64,000 nucleotides of DNA from JADKAV01 sp963818505 (GTDB taxonomy: Bacteria; Actinomycetota; Actinomycetes; S36-B12; UBA10799), in contig CAWFSJ010000001.1 of the NCBI GenBank assembly GCA_963818505.1, positions 372,001 through 436,000 on the forward strand, read 5' to 3'. Within the stretch, counting starts at the first letter, position 1, and every line of letters begins with the position of its first letter. Made by a program: the position numbers and the translations under genes. Shown piece after piece: positions 16,501 through 25,186 of the stretch. The notes under the pieces are model-generated. The model worked only from the letters and a program-made list of their open reading frames with translations, had not been told where the DNA came from and searched no databases.

Positions 16501-16568
16501 GTTAGAGGTTGTGGTCCTGGTTAGCGAATCAACGCGTGTTTTCGCTAACCAACCGCACAACCTCTAAC
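16501..16568. repeat. Hairpin repeat, tandem copy 3
   Basis: Identical to copy 2 except one base in the internal loop (AACCG instead of AACAG). Preceded by the second 63-bp spacer (16438-16500). The array fills most of the divergent intergenic region between the GNAT gene (start 16154, minus) and the MoxR gene (start 16645, plus); it ends 76 bp before the MoxR start. Apart from the array I see only a -10-like TAGAGT at 16632-16637 in this gap. Confidence 0.92.
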
Positions 16569-16644
16569 CAGGGCATCGGGGGCGGTGCTGCGGCGGCACC
16601 TCACGCCCATGAGTGGCGGGCACGGAAGCACTAGAGTTCTGCCC

Positions 16645-17598
16645 ATGACCCCTGAACAGGCGCAGTATTTCGCGCAGCGATTCGAGGCCGTTGTGAGCAA
16701 CGTGGAGCGGTTCATCCAGGGCAAGGACGACGTGGTGCGTCTGGCGCTCATCTCGTTGCTGGCCGAAGGTCATCTGCTCATGGAGGACGTTCCCGGGGTA
16801 GGCAAGACCTCGCTGGCCCGCTCGCTCAGCGCGTCCCTCGGTCTCACCGGTAGTCGCATCCAGTTCACACCTGACCTGCTGCCTTCCGACGTCACCGGCG
16901 TCACGGTCTTCCACCAGAGCAAGGACACCTTCGAATTCCACCCGGGCCCGGTGTTCGCCAACGTGGTGCTGGCGGACGAGATCAACCGGGCCTCCCCGAA
17001 GACCCAGTCCGCGATGCTCGAAGTCATGGCTGAGCGCACAGTCACGGTGGACGGCCGTAGCCACCCGGTCCCCCGGCCCTTCCTGGTGCTGGCCACCCAG
17101 AACCCGGTGGACATGGACGGCACCTACCCCCTGCCCGAGGCGCAACTCGACCGTTTCATGATGCGCATATCCGTGGGATACCCGAACCCCGCAGCGGAGA
17201 CCCAGATCCTGAAGAATGCGCATGAAGGTCGGCGCCTGGAGGACTTACGCGCGGTATCCAACATCGAAGAGGTCACCGGAATGGTGAAGGCCGCGGGCGG
17301 TGTTCACGTCGCCGACAGCGTCATGACCTACATCGTCGGGCTGGTCACCGCCACCCGCAATTCACCTGGCGTGCGGCTCGGTTCCAGTCCGCGCGGAGGT
17401 CTGGCCTTGCTGGCCACAGCCAGGGTCCGGGCCGCCTCCCGCAGCCGTCACTACGTCACTCCCGAGGACGTCGGGGCACTGCTGCAGCCCGTTCTCGCCC
17501 ACCGCCTGGTCCTGTCGCCCGAAGCCATCGCCGGGGGTGCCACGTCCGAACAGGTACTGGCTGAGGCCACGCGTGGGGTACCGGTCCCGCAAGCCTGA
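16645..17598 (+). CDS. MoxR-family AAA+ ATPase
   Basis: 317 residues from ATG 16645 (TAGAGT seven nt upstream suggests a leaderless mRNA). Walker A is EDVPGVGKTSLARSL, Walker B VVLADEINRASPKTQ, sensor 1 VLATQNPVDMDGTYPLPEAQ, and the arginine-finger region QLDRFMMRISVGYP. The C-terminal lid is AAA_lid_2. MoxR proteins act as chaperones or assembly factors with DUF58/VWA partners. The three-gene cluster MoxR-DUF58-TgpA (2-bp gap, then 4-bp overlap) is a standard actinobacterial operon. Confidence 0.95.
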   Translation: MTPEQAQYFAQRFEAVVSNVERFIQGKDDVVRLALISLLAEGHLLMEDVPGVGKTSLARSLSASLGLTGSRIQFTPDLLPSDVTGVTVFHQSKDTFEFHPGPVFANVVLADEINRASPKTQSAMLEVMAERTVTVDGRSHPVPRPFLVLATQNPVDMDGTYPLPEAQLDRFMMRISVGYPNPAAETQILKNAHEGRRLEDLRAVSNIEEVTGMVKAAGGVHVADSVMTYIVGLVTATRNSPGVRLGSSPRGGLALLATARVRAASRSRHYVTPEDVGALLQPVLAHRLVLSPEAIAGGATSEQVLAEATRGVPVPQA

Positions 17599-17600
17599 TC

Positions 17601-18809
17601 ATGTCGCAGACCAAAGAGGAGCCGGCAGTCGTCAATGCTGCTGACGACGAACCCGATTCGGTGCGCGAGATCTCAGCGCGTACCAAGGGTTTGCTCATCT
17701 GCGTGCCGCTGCTCATGGCCCTTGGTTTCGTGATGGGCTACCCGGCGCTGGTCGCCGTGGCACTGGCCCCACTGCTGCTGGTCGCGATCGCGCTGTTCAT
17801 GGTCGGCCGCCGTCCAGGGGGGAACCTGCGCCGGGCGGTCGAGCCGTCGCAACTGACCCGCGGTGAGACGGCCACCGCACTGATCACCAGCGTCAACAAC
17901 CGGGTCACACCGACTGGTGTTGTGGAGGCCATCGACAGCATCGGGGGGCAGCCGGTCGAAATCCTCATTCCGCCAGTGCCACCGCGGCGCGAGGTCACCG
18001 TCACCTACAAATTCGTGCCTCTGAAGAGAGGTGAACTGAACCTCGGCCCAGTCACCCTTGAAAGACGTGACCCCTGGGGGTTGTTCGTGCGCAGGGCGAC
18101 CGCCTCGGCGACCATGTCCGTGCTGGTGCATCCGCGGGTCCTGCCAGTCGAGATCTCGCTGGCCGGCAACCGGATCGGTCAGGAGGGCGGCACGGCGGAC
18201 CGGGACGTCCTGGGTTCCAATCAATTCCACACGCTGCGCGAGTACGTGATCGGTGATGAGTTACGCCAGATCCATTGGCGCAGTTCGGCGCGGGTGGGCA
18301 AGTTGATGGTCAAACAGCTCGTGGACAACCCGCTGCCCCGGGCGCTTGTGGTACTCGACAATGACATCCGGTCATACGTGCGCCCCGAGGATTTCGAACA
18401 GGCAGTGGACGCCGCTGCCTCGATCGGTTCGGCCATCGTGCAGGCTGGCCTTCCTATCGCCCTGCGCACGACCGGAGAGGACGCCGCGGTCGAGGTCGTT
18501 CGAGCCGATGACATCACGCAGTTGCTGGACGCCTTGGCACTGTCGGACCCCCGCGTACTCAAGGTGTCGCCCCCCGCCCTTCGCCAAGTCCTACTGGCGA
18601 CCCGTTCGACGTCATTCTTTCTGATCACCGGCCCCAACACCGGACTGGTGCCAAGCGCAATCGCAGCGCTGGGCCTGGTCGGTGAGGGCACGATCGTGCG
18701 GATGGGCCAGGACGGTGGCCTCACCCGGCCCAGACGCGGTCTGGTGTTCCGCGACGTGCGCACCTGCGAGGACCTGACGATTCCGATCCTGCCCGGCGGC
18801 CGGGCATGA
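17601..18809 (+). CDS. DUF58 membrane protein, MoxR partner
   Basis: 402 residues. Two adjacent N-terminal membrane helices (about 31-68, LLICVPLLMALGFVMGYPAL and following) precede a beta-rich region and the DUF58 signature LREYVIGDELRQIHWRSSAR with GKLMVKQ at about 213-240. The C-terminal vWA-like fold includes LVVLDND. It starts 2 bp after MoxR and overlaps TgpA by 4 bp. In this operon type it is thought to work with the MoxR ATPase at the membrane; the process is not known for actinobacteria. Confidence 0.92.
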   Translation: MSQTKEEPAVVNAADDEPDSVREISARTKGLLICVPLLMALGFVMGYPALVAVALAPLLLVAIALFMVGRRPGGNLRRAVEPSQLTRGETATALITSVNNRVTPTGVVEAIDSIGGQPVEILIPPVPPRREVTVTYKFVPLKRGELNLGPVTLERRDPWGLFVRRATASATMSVLVHPRVLPVEISLAGNRIGQEGGTADRDVLGSNQFHTLREYVIGDELRQIHWRSSARVGKLMVKQLVDNPLPRALVVLDNDIRSYVRPEDFEQAVDAAASIGSAIVQAGLPIALRTTGEDAAVEVVRADDITQLLDALALSDPRVLKVSPPALRQVLLATRSTSFFLITGPNTGLVPSAIAALGLVGEGTIVRMGQDGGLTRPRRGLVFRDVRTCEDLTIPILPGGRA

Positions 18810-20989
18810 CCAGGATCGATGTGGTCCGGCGAACCGTAGCCGTGGCGATCATGTGTCTGGGTGCAACTGCGGTGTTCATCCGGCTCTTCGGGATCACGCC
18901 GGTCCTGGCACGACTCTTCCCTGTGATCATCTTGTGCTGCGTGGGCTACGCGCTGGGTACAGCGGGCGGTCAGCGGGTACAGCGCGGCATGGGGGCTCTT
19001 GTCGGTCTGCTCACCACGGTGATCGGCAGCGTCGTGCTCGGCGCCATGACGATCCCCAACCAGGATGGCAATGTTGGGATCGGCAACTTCTTCGGCGGAC
19101 TCGTCGAGGGGTTCGGGCTGATCATCAGTTCGGTCGTTCCGGCCCCGGTAAATGCCGAGACAATCACGGCCGCGATCCTGCTGAGCGCCTACGGGACTCT
19201 CGTCGCCTGCCTGCTGGTGACCACGTTCCTGCCAGCCTCGTCGCTGCTGCCAGCCACGGTGATCTTCGTCATGGGGTTGATGCTGTCGCAGGGTTCGGCG
19301 ATCAGCCCTCTACCGTTCGCGGCCGCTTTCGTTGCCAGTGTGGTTGCAGGACTGGCTCTCATGCCGGCCGCGAAACAACAGAACAGGATTGAGGACGGCG
19401 CGGAGTTCGCAGACGTCGAAACCACCGCTCGCCCGGGCCGCCCGTTGCGGGTGGGCATGGTGACCGTGGCCGCCGTCCTGATCGCGGTGCTGGCGGCGGC
19501 TCTTGGCCCCGTGACCGGCATCGGCTCGCTGCGCACGGCCTTCGACCCGCACAAGAAGGAGAACTTCCGCCCGGACACCGACCTCGATGGCGACGATGTC
19601 GTGTCGCTGGCCACGAAATGGCAGACGTTGCGCCGCGAGGAGCCCTTCGACGTCTTCACCGTGACCGGTCCGAACATCCCTTCTGCTGTGAACTGGTCGA
19701 TAAACTCCAAGTTCGACGGGATCGCATGGAGCAGCCTGACGACATTCGACCAGGTGGGCGAGGAGGGCATCCCCTACGAGGGGCCTCGGCCCCGCTACAC
19801 AATCGACGGCAGCACGGGCTTCGAAACCGGAGCCGGGCTGCCCGGGCCATGGCTGCCCGCGAGTTTCAGACCCACGAATGTCACCGGGGCGTTGAGCCGC
19901 GCCGACCCGGAGGGCACCGTCGTCGCCGGTGACGACAAGGGCGCCGACAAGCAGTACCAGGTCGATTTCCGGGCCCTGGCGCTGCGCTCGCTGGAACCTT
20001 TGGACACCGCCCGCCCCGTGGACAGTCCAGAGTTCGGCACGCTGCGTGAGTTGCCGACCGGCTTCCCGCAGGAGTTGGTCTTCTTCGCGGCCAGTGCCAT
20101 GGCCCGCGGAACCACCCCCTACGAGAAACTCGAGGCGCTCGCGGACATCCTGTCATCACCGCCCTACGAGGAGAAAGTCGATTCGGTCCAGAACTCCCTG
20201 ACGAATGAGGCGCTGCTGAACCTTGTACTCACATCGAGAACCGGCACGCAGGCCCAGTACGCGACCGCTTTCGCAATGATGGCGCGCAGCCAGGGATTCC
20301 CCACCAGATTGGTCGTCGGCTACTCCACAGCGGGCAAAGCCGACACCCGGACCATCAAATCGACCGATGTACTGATCTACCCAGAGGTGGAACTGACGAA
20401 AGTGGGCTGGGTGCCGTTCGCCCCGGGCCCTCGGGACCTGGCACGTGGCGTTCCGGTGGTGCAGAGGTTCAAACCGCCGAAGCAGGACAAGCCCCCCAAG
20501 GAGACGCCAACCCCGACGCCAACTCCTACACCCACGCCCAGCGAGACCGAAAAGCCCGACGAATCCAGCGGCGGTCTCAACCTTGCCGTGTTCCTCGTGC
20601 CCTTGCTGGTGGTCCTTCTATTGGTGGGCTGGCCGCTGCTGGTCACCTGGAGACGCTCCCGCATCCGCGCGGGACTCAACGCCGGAACCGACGATCAGCG
20701 CGTTGTGGGTGCATGGTCGTATGCACGCTGGTCCTCGCGGCGACTTGGTCAGGCCATGGATGACACGGTCTCGCCGGCGAGCTATGCGGCCGACCCCAAC
20801 ACTGAGCCCAAACTCGCGTCGCTGGCAGGTCTGGCCGAGACAGCGATGTACGCCCCCGAACAACTCAGTTCTGATCAGGCCAATCATGCGTGGGAACTGT
20901 CAGACGACGTTGTCGCAGTCCGTGTTCGCCGTTCGGCATGGACACGCAGGCTCCGCTGGTGGCTGATCCCGTCGCGCGGTCCCCGCTGA
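18806..20989 (+). CDS. TgpA-type membrane protein with transglutaminase-like fold, active site lost
   Basis: 727 residues. Six or more N-terminal membrane helices (to ~residue 225, DUF3488), a periplasmic transglutaminase-like domain (about 465-560), a Pro/Thr-rich linker of PT repeats (about 560-588), another membrane helix (LAVFLVPLLVVLLLVGWPLL) and a cytosolic DUF4129-like C-terminus. Within the core, GTQAQYATAFAMMARSQGFP aligns with the usual G.C..FA.AF motif but has Gln at the Cys position. The later IYPEVEL...GWVPFAPGP lacks the His and Asp. It is probably a structural pseudoenzyme working with MoxR and DUF58. Confidence 0.9.
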   Translation: MTRIDVVRRTVAVAIMCLGATAVFIRLFGITPVLARLFPVIILCCVGYALGTAGGQRVQRGMGALVGLLTTVIGSVVLGAMTIPNQDGNVGIGNFFGGLVEGFGLIISSVVPAPVNAETITAAILLSAYGTLVACLLVTTFLPASSLLPATVIFVMGLMLSQGSAISPLPFAAAFVASVVAGLALMPAAKQQNRIEDGAEFADVETTARPGRPLRVGMVTVAAVLIAVLAAALGPVTGIGSLRTAFDPHKKENFRPDTDLDGDDVVSLATKWQTLRREEPFDVFTVTGPNIPSAVNWSINSKFDGIAWSSLTTFDQVGEEGIPYEGPRPRYTIDGSTGFETGAGLPGPWLPASFRPTNVTGALSRADPEGTVVAGDDKGADKQYQVDFRALALRSLEPLDTARPVDSPEFGTLRELPTGFPQELVFFAASAMARGTTPYEKLEALADILSSPPYEEKVDSVQNSLTNEALLNLVLTSRTGTQAQYATAFAMMARSQGFPTRLVVGYSTAGKADTRTIKSTDVLIYPEVELTKVGWVPFAPGPRDLARGVPVVQRFKPPKQDKPPKETPTPTPTPTPTPSETEKPDESSGGLNLAVFLVPLLVVLLLVGWPLLVTWRRSRIRAGLNAGTDDQRVVGAWSYARWSSRRLGQAMDDTVSPASYAADPNTEPKLASLAGLAETAMYAPEQLSSDQANHAWELSDDVVAVRVRRSAWTRRLRWWLIPSRGPR

Positions 20990-21032
20990 TCGGCGGATGC
21001 ACCGCCGACACGAACGACCTACCGTGGTAGTC

Positions 21033-21467
21033 ATGCACAAGAGTCCCGCTGATGACACCGCTCAGTTCCCGCAACGCAAGTCCGAGGAGCAGTGGCGCGT
21101 CGAGTTGAGCCCACAGGAGTATCACGTTCTGCGCGAGGCCGGGACTGAGCGTGCCTTCAGCGGCGAGTACACGGACACGGAGGATGTCGGGGTGTACTCG
21201 TGCCGGGCGTGCGGGGCCGAGTTGTTCCGCTCGTCGGAGAAGTTCCACTCGGGGTGCGGGTGGCCGTCGTTCTTCTCGCCGCTGGCCGGTGACTCCATCG
21301 TCGAGATCGAGGACCGCACCATGGGCATGGTTCGCACGGAGGTCCGGTGCGCCTCCTGCGGTTCACACCTAGGCCATGTCTTCGCCGGTGAGGGCTACGC
21401 AACACCGACCGACCTTCGGTACTGCATCAACTCGGTCTCGCTGCGACTCGAGCCGGAAGGCTCCTGA
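21033..21467 (+). CDS. msrB: Peptide-methionine (R)-S-oxide reductase
   Basis: 144 residues from ATG 21033, with TACCGT 7 nt upstream (leaderless type). Zinc-binding CRAC and CASC pairs, the GCGWPSF core and the catalytic Cys in LRYCINSVSL are all present; the active residue is Cys, not selenocysteine. The enzyme reduces the R epimer of methionine sulfoxide in oxidised proteins in the cytosol. It is a single-domain MsrB without MsrA fusion. It is convergent with hemQ, 8 bp apart. Confidence 0.97.
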   Translation: MHKSPADDTAQFPQRKSEEQWRVELSPQEYHVLREAGTERAFSGEYTDTEDVGVYSCRACGAELFRSSEKFHSGCGWPSFFSPLAGDSIVEIEDRTMGMVRTEVRCASCGSHLGHVFAGEGYATPTDLRYCINSVSLRLEPEGS

Positions 21468-21475
21468 CGCGTCGG

Positions 21476-22171
21476 CTACGGCAGTCGTTCCAACAGGTCC
21501 GGCAGATCCCACCTGCGGCCGGTGTAGAACGGTATCTCCTCGCGCACGTGCAATCGAGCGCGTGACCCGCGCAGATGACGCATGAGATCCACGATGCGGT
21601 ACAACTGCTCTGCCTCGAAGGCCAACAGCCACTCATAGTCGGACAGCGCGAACGTGGCGACGGTGTTCGCACGCACATCGGGGTAACCACGTGCCATTCC
21701 ACCGTGCTCTGCCAGAAGTTCCCGCCGCTCGGCGTCGGGGAGCAGGTACCACTCGAAACTGCGCACGAACGGGTAGACGCAGACGTAGTCAAGGGCCTGT
21801 TCCTCGGCCATGAAAGCCGGGATGTGCGACTTGTTGAACTCAGCCGGCCGGTGCAACGCCTGAACCGACCAAACAGGCTGCAATCGCTGGCCCAAAGTGG
21901 TGGAACGTACCGCGTGATAGGCCGCTTGCAGCGTCTCGCTCTCGTCGCTGTGCCACCACACCATGAGATCCGCGTCCGCACGCAGACCTCCCACGTCGTA
22001 CCAACCCCGGGTCACAAGATCACCCTTGACAGCGCCGAGTTCGCGTTCGATCTCCTCGACGAGATCCTGCCTGCGCGGGCCCAGTTGTCCGGTCACCGAG
22101 AAGACCGAGATCTGCATGTACCGGATCGTGTCGTTGATGCGGCGCGTGGCGGCCGCTTTCGATTCAACCAT
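21476..22171 (-). CDS. hemQ: Coproheme decarboxylase (HemQ/ChdC)
   Basis: 231 residues, chlorite-dismutase fold. Signature segments are YMQISVFSVTG, LMVWWHSDE, FVRSFEWYLLP and HGGMARGYPDVRANTVATF followed by LSDYEWLLAFE, which match actinobacterial HemQ rather than true chlorite dismutase. It oxidatively decarboxylates two propionates of coproheme to give protoheme, the last step of the coproporphyrin-dependent route. Its ATG overlaps the end of hemY by 8 bp, making hemE-hemY-hemQ a coupled operon on the minus strand. Confidence 0.96.
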   Translation of the reverse strand: MVESKAAATRRINDTIRYMQISVFSVTGQLGPRRQDLVEEIERELGAVKGDLVTRGWYDVGGLRADADLMVWWHSDESETLQAAYHAVRSTTLGQRLQPVWSVQALHRPAEFNKSHIPAFMAEEQALDYVCVYPFVRSFEWYLLPDAERRELLAEHGGMARGYPDVRANTVATFALSDYEWLLAFEAEQLYRIVDLMRHLRGSRARLHVREEIPFYTGRRWDLPDLLERLP

Positions 22172-23621
22172 GTGCCCATTCTCTGCGTTCTGCCAATTGC
22201 TGCAGCACGGTGCTCACGGCCGCCTGGGCCGAGCCGATGCAGGCAGCGATACCGACCCCCTCGTACGCGGCACCACACACGGCCAGTCCAGGGCTGTTCA
22301 GCAACCACTCGCGAGCGTCGGCGACCCTGGTCCGGTGGCCGACGTTGTACTGCGGCAGGCCCATTTCCCAGCGCGTCACGGCCTGCAGAGCAGGACGGCG
22401 GGGCAATCCAATAAGGCCGTGGATGTCTTCGGCGGCAGTGCGAGCCAGTTCCGTGTCGGACTGGCTGTCGGTGATGGGGTCGCCAGCACGGCCAAGGGAA
22501 GCCCGCAGGATGACCAGGCCGTCAGGCGCGGCACTTCGTGCATGACGCGACACCCAACTCCACTTCGAACTCGAGTAGGTCACGCCCTTGACCGATCGGC
22601 CCTCAACCGGGGGCACCAGGAAGCCGCTGCCATGCAGAAGTCGCGCCTCGGCAGCGGGATAGCCCAGCGTGACGACTGCAACGTCTGCGTACTCGACGGA
22701 TCGCAGTTCGTCCGCGGCTGAACGGTTGATCGGCTCCAGCAGCGCCCCGGTCACGGGGGCGGGAGTCGCGAACAGAACCGCGTCGGCAGTGTGTGTGACG
22801 TACTTGCCGCGACCGTCGCCCACCACGACATCCCAGCGGTTCGCGCGGCTGCGGACCTGCTGCACCACAGCAGATGTACGCAGTTCAACTCCACGGCCCC
22901 GCAAACCGTTCACAAGCGCCCCTGGCAGCTGACCGACGCCGCCTTCCAGGCCGACGAAGATCGGCCCCTTGCGCGGGCCCATCGTCTTCTTACCGTCCTC
23001 CAGCACCGACCGGGCCGACTCGATGGCCGATCGACGTTGACTTGCCGCGCGGTAGAGCGCCGGTACGGTCATCTGCAGGCTCAGGTTCTCCGATCTACCG
23101 GCGTAGACCCCACCAAGCATCGGCTCCACGAGCCTTTCAGTGACCTCGGTGCCCAATCGTGTGCTCACGTAGTCGCCGACGGAGACATCCCCGTGCAACA
23201 TCGTTCGCGGGATCACATGATCCAGCGGAAGCCGCAGTAGACCCGGCAGCGACAAGATCCCACTGGCCGCCAGTTTGCGCAGGTCCGTGGGTACTCCAGT
23301 CAGCAGCCCACGCGGAATAGCGCGCATCTTCCCCCGGCTGTAGATCGCGGCCGAGGTGGTGGCAGCAGGCACAGTCTCCAGACCCAGTTCCCGACACAGG
23401 TTGGCGGCCTCCGGACGGGTGGCCAGCATCGACTCTGCTCCCACGTCGACGCTGAGCCCACCGAACTCCTTGGTCCGCAACTTGCCGCCGAAGTAGTCGG
23501 CTGACTCCAGAACGGTGACTGTGGCTCGAGGACCGTTCGGTCCCTGGGTCAAGAACCAGGCCGCGGCCAGACCACTGATCCCGCCTCCGACGATCACGAC
23601 ATGAGGCAATTCGGGATTCAC
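22164..23621 (-). CDS. hemY: Coproporphyrinogen III oxidase (HemY/CgoX, FAD)
   Basis: 485 residues. N-terminal FAD-binding motif VVIVGGGISGLAAAW, then FGGKLRT and VDVGAESML; C-terminal AVCGAAYEGVGIAACIGSA is the typical FAD-proximal loop of this family. Historically annotated as protoporphyrinogen oxidase; with a HemQ encoded next to it the substrate is more likely coproporphyrinogen III. Overlaps hemE by ATGA (23618-23621) and hemQ by 8 bp. Cytosolic, possibly membrane-associated. Confidence 0.95.
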   Translation of the reverse strand: MNPELPHVVIVGGGISGLAAAWFLTQGPNGPRATVTVLESADYFGGKLRTKEFGGLSVDVGAESMLATRPEAANLCRELGLETVPAATTSAAIYSRGKMRAIPRGLLTGVPTDLRKLAASGILSLPGLLRLPLDHVIPRTMLHGDVSVGDYVSTRLGTEVTERLVEPMLGGVYAGRSENLSLQMTVPALYRAASQRRSAIESARSVLEDGKKTMGPRKGPIFVGLEGGVGQLPGALVNGLRGRGVELRTSAVVQQVRSRANRWDVVVGDGRGKYVTHTADAVLFATPAPVTGALLEPINRSAADELRSVEYADVAVVTLGYPAAEARLLHGSGFLVPPVEGRSVKGVTYSSSKWSWVSRHARSAAPDGLVILRASLGRAGDPITDSQSDTELARTAAEDIHGLIGLPRRPALQAVTRWEMGLPQYNVGHRTRVADAREWLLNSPGLAVCGAAYEGVGIAACIGSAQAAVSTVLQQLAERREWAHG

Positions 23622-24700
23622 ATCCGCTCCTCTCCCATGGGCTCGCCGTAGGTCCGCACCGCGTCAACCGCCGCGGTTACCAACTCCGCGGGCGTGGCCG
23701 GCAAAACCCCGTGTCCCAGGTTGAAGATGTGCCCTTTCAGACCGCGTCCGCTGGCGAGTACGCGCTTGACCTCCCGGTCGATGGTCGGCACGTCGGTGAG
23801 CAAGACGGTCGGGTCCAGGTTGCCCTGGAGCGGCATCCGAGAACGGATTGCGGGGTCCACATCCTGGAGGTCGATCCGGAAGTCGACTCCCAAGACGTCG
23901 CACCCTGCATCGGCCATCTCCGGGGCCAGATGATTGGCACCCACCGCGAAGTGAACCTTCGGCACTGCGAGATCTGCGACCCGCTCGAACACCGACCGAC
24001 TGTGCGACGCCACGTGCTCCACATAGAGCCGCCGCGGAAGCGCACCCACCCACGAGTCGAACAGCTGGATCGCACTGGCCCCTGCGAGGATCTGCGTGCG
24101 CAGGAATCCGGCTGCCAGGTCCGCCAGGCGGGCCAGCAGATCGCCGAACAACTCGGGCTCACGCACGATCATGGCCTTGGTTCTGGGCAGGTCCCTGGAT
24201 GGACCACCTTCGATCAGGTACGACGCAACGGTGAAAGGCGCTCCTGCAAATCCGATAAGGGGGGTACCGGCCAGCTCGGCCACCGTGTTGGCGACACCGG
24301 CGGCGATCGCGTCGAACATTCCCGGCTCGGGTGCGGGGATGCGGTCGAGGTCGGCACGGGTCAGGAAGGGCTCAGCAACTACGGGTCCGACCCCGGGCGT
24401 GATGACGACATCGACGCCGGCCGCTCGGACGGGTACAACGATGTCGCTGAAGAAGATCGCCGCGTCCACGCCGTGTCTGCGTACAGGCTGCAGCGTGATC
24501 TCGGCGGCGAGCGCGGGATCGAAGCACGCGTCCAGCATGGGGATGCCGGCACGGAGCTCGCGGTACTCAGGCAATGAGCGCCCAGCTTGACGCATGAACC
24601 ACACAGGGGGTCGGTCCACCGGCCGCGCCTGCATCGCGCGGATCAGCCTGCTGTCGGCAGTGTTCTGGGCGTGCCACGGGTGGTCTTGAGCAAGTGTCAC
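23618..24700 (-). CDS. hemE: Uroporphyrinogen decarboxylase
   Basis: 360 residues from GTG 24700 (AAGGGG overlaps the start region; no other good start nearby). HemE signatures are RPPVWFMRQAGRSLPEYREL, IGFAGAPFTVASYLIEGG, and KGHIFNLGHGVLPATP near the C-terminus. The enzyme decarboxylates the four acetate side chains of uroporphyrinogen III to give coproporphyrinogen III, the substrate of the next gene. It is the first gene of the heme operon and matches family length. Confidence 0.97.
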   Translation of the reverse strand: MTLAQDHPWHAQNTADSRLIRAMQARPVDRPPVWFMRQAGRSLPEYRELRAGIPMLDACFDPALAAEITLQPVRRHGVDAAIFFSDIVVPVRAAGVDVVITPGVGPVVAEPFLTRADLDRIPAPEPGMFDAIAAGVANTVAELAGTPLIGFAGAPFTVASYLIEGGPSRDLPRTKAMIVREPELFGDLLARLADLAAGFLRTQILAGASAIQLFDSWVGALPRRLYVEHVASHSRSVFERVADLAVPKVHFAVGANHLAPEMADAGCDVLGVDFRIDLQDVDPAIRSRMPLQGNLDPTVLLTDVPTIDREVKRVLASGRGLKGHIFNLGHGVLPATPAELVTAAVDAVRTYGEPMGEERM

Positions 24701-24718
24701 CCCTTGATCGTGGCATGG

Positions 24719-25130
24719 TCACGACACGATCAGAGCGACCCCTCCCAATGCCAGCGCCTCGGCGACGTACTGGATCTGCTTGAGCCGCTCGCCCAGTAGG
24801 CGCCACGCCATCAGCACAGTTGCCACCGGGTAGACCGAACCGATCACAGAAACCAGTCAGAGGGCTCCCATGGCGGTGGCCGCGTAGACAAGGTTCGCCG
24901 ACGCACCGAGGACGCCGATCGCGGCCAGCAGCCCGAGATCGCGTCGGTTCGCGATGCTCTGCCGACGGCCGCCCAGCAATGCCACTATCGCGTCGACGAC
25001 CAGGATCGTCACCGTGCTGGCCCGCATTGCGGTCGTCGCCTCGTCACCGCTCAACAGCCCCAGAACCACGGGACACATGCGTGCCCCACGCGAAGCTGCT
25101 GATGAACGCAAGCAGGCCAGCCGTACCGGG
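24719..25130 (-). pseudogene. Decayed EamA-family transporter gene
   Basis: Upstream of hemE, pieces of an EamA permease lie in different frames. LLAFISSFAWGTH (first helix) is in one frame. DAIVALLGGRRQSIANRRDL with LLAAIGVLGASANLVYAATA is in another, reaching an in-frame TGA at 24857-24859. The same frame then continues LVSVIGSVYPVATVLMAWRL, LGERLKQIQYVAEALALGG, VALIVS and a second stop at 24719. A start is missing and roughly half of a normal ~290-residue protein is absent. The segment accounts for most of the otherwise gene-free 24701-25186 interval. Confidence 0.8.
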
Positions 25131-25186
25131 ACACGCTAATCACGCGAACCCGCCTCCATCGCGCCTGAGCGACTTATGGTGGCAGC

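Noticed and set aside
16255..16568. The tandem repeats as a CRISPR array
   Set aside because: Only three units, 68-bp palindromic repeats and nearly identical 63-bp spacers; no cas genes nearby.
16255..16568. The repeats as integron attC sites
   Set aside because: GTT...AAC ends fit superficially, but the 7-bp core boxes do not match the consensus (CTCTAAC is not RYYYAAC), order of arms is reversed, and there is no integrase or cassette ORF between copies.
24857..24859. Selenocysteine or other recoding at the internal TGA of the EamA fragment
   Set aside because: EamA proteins have no Sec, the N-terminal part is also frameshifted and no start exists, so decay explains it.
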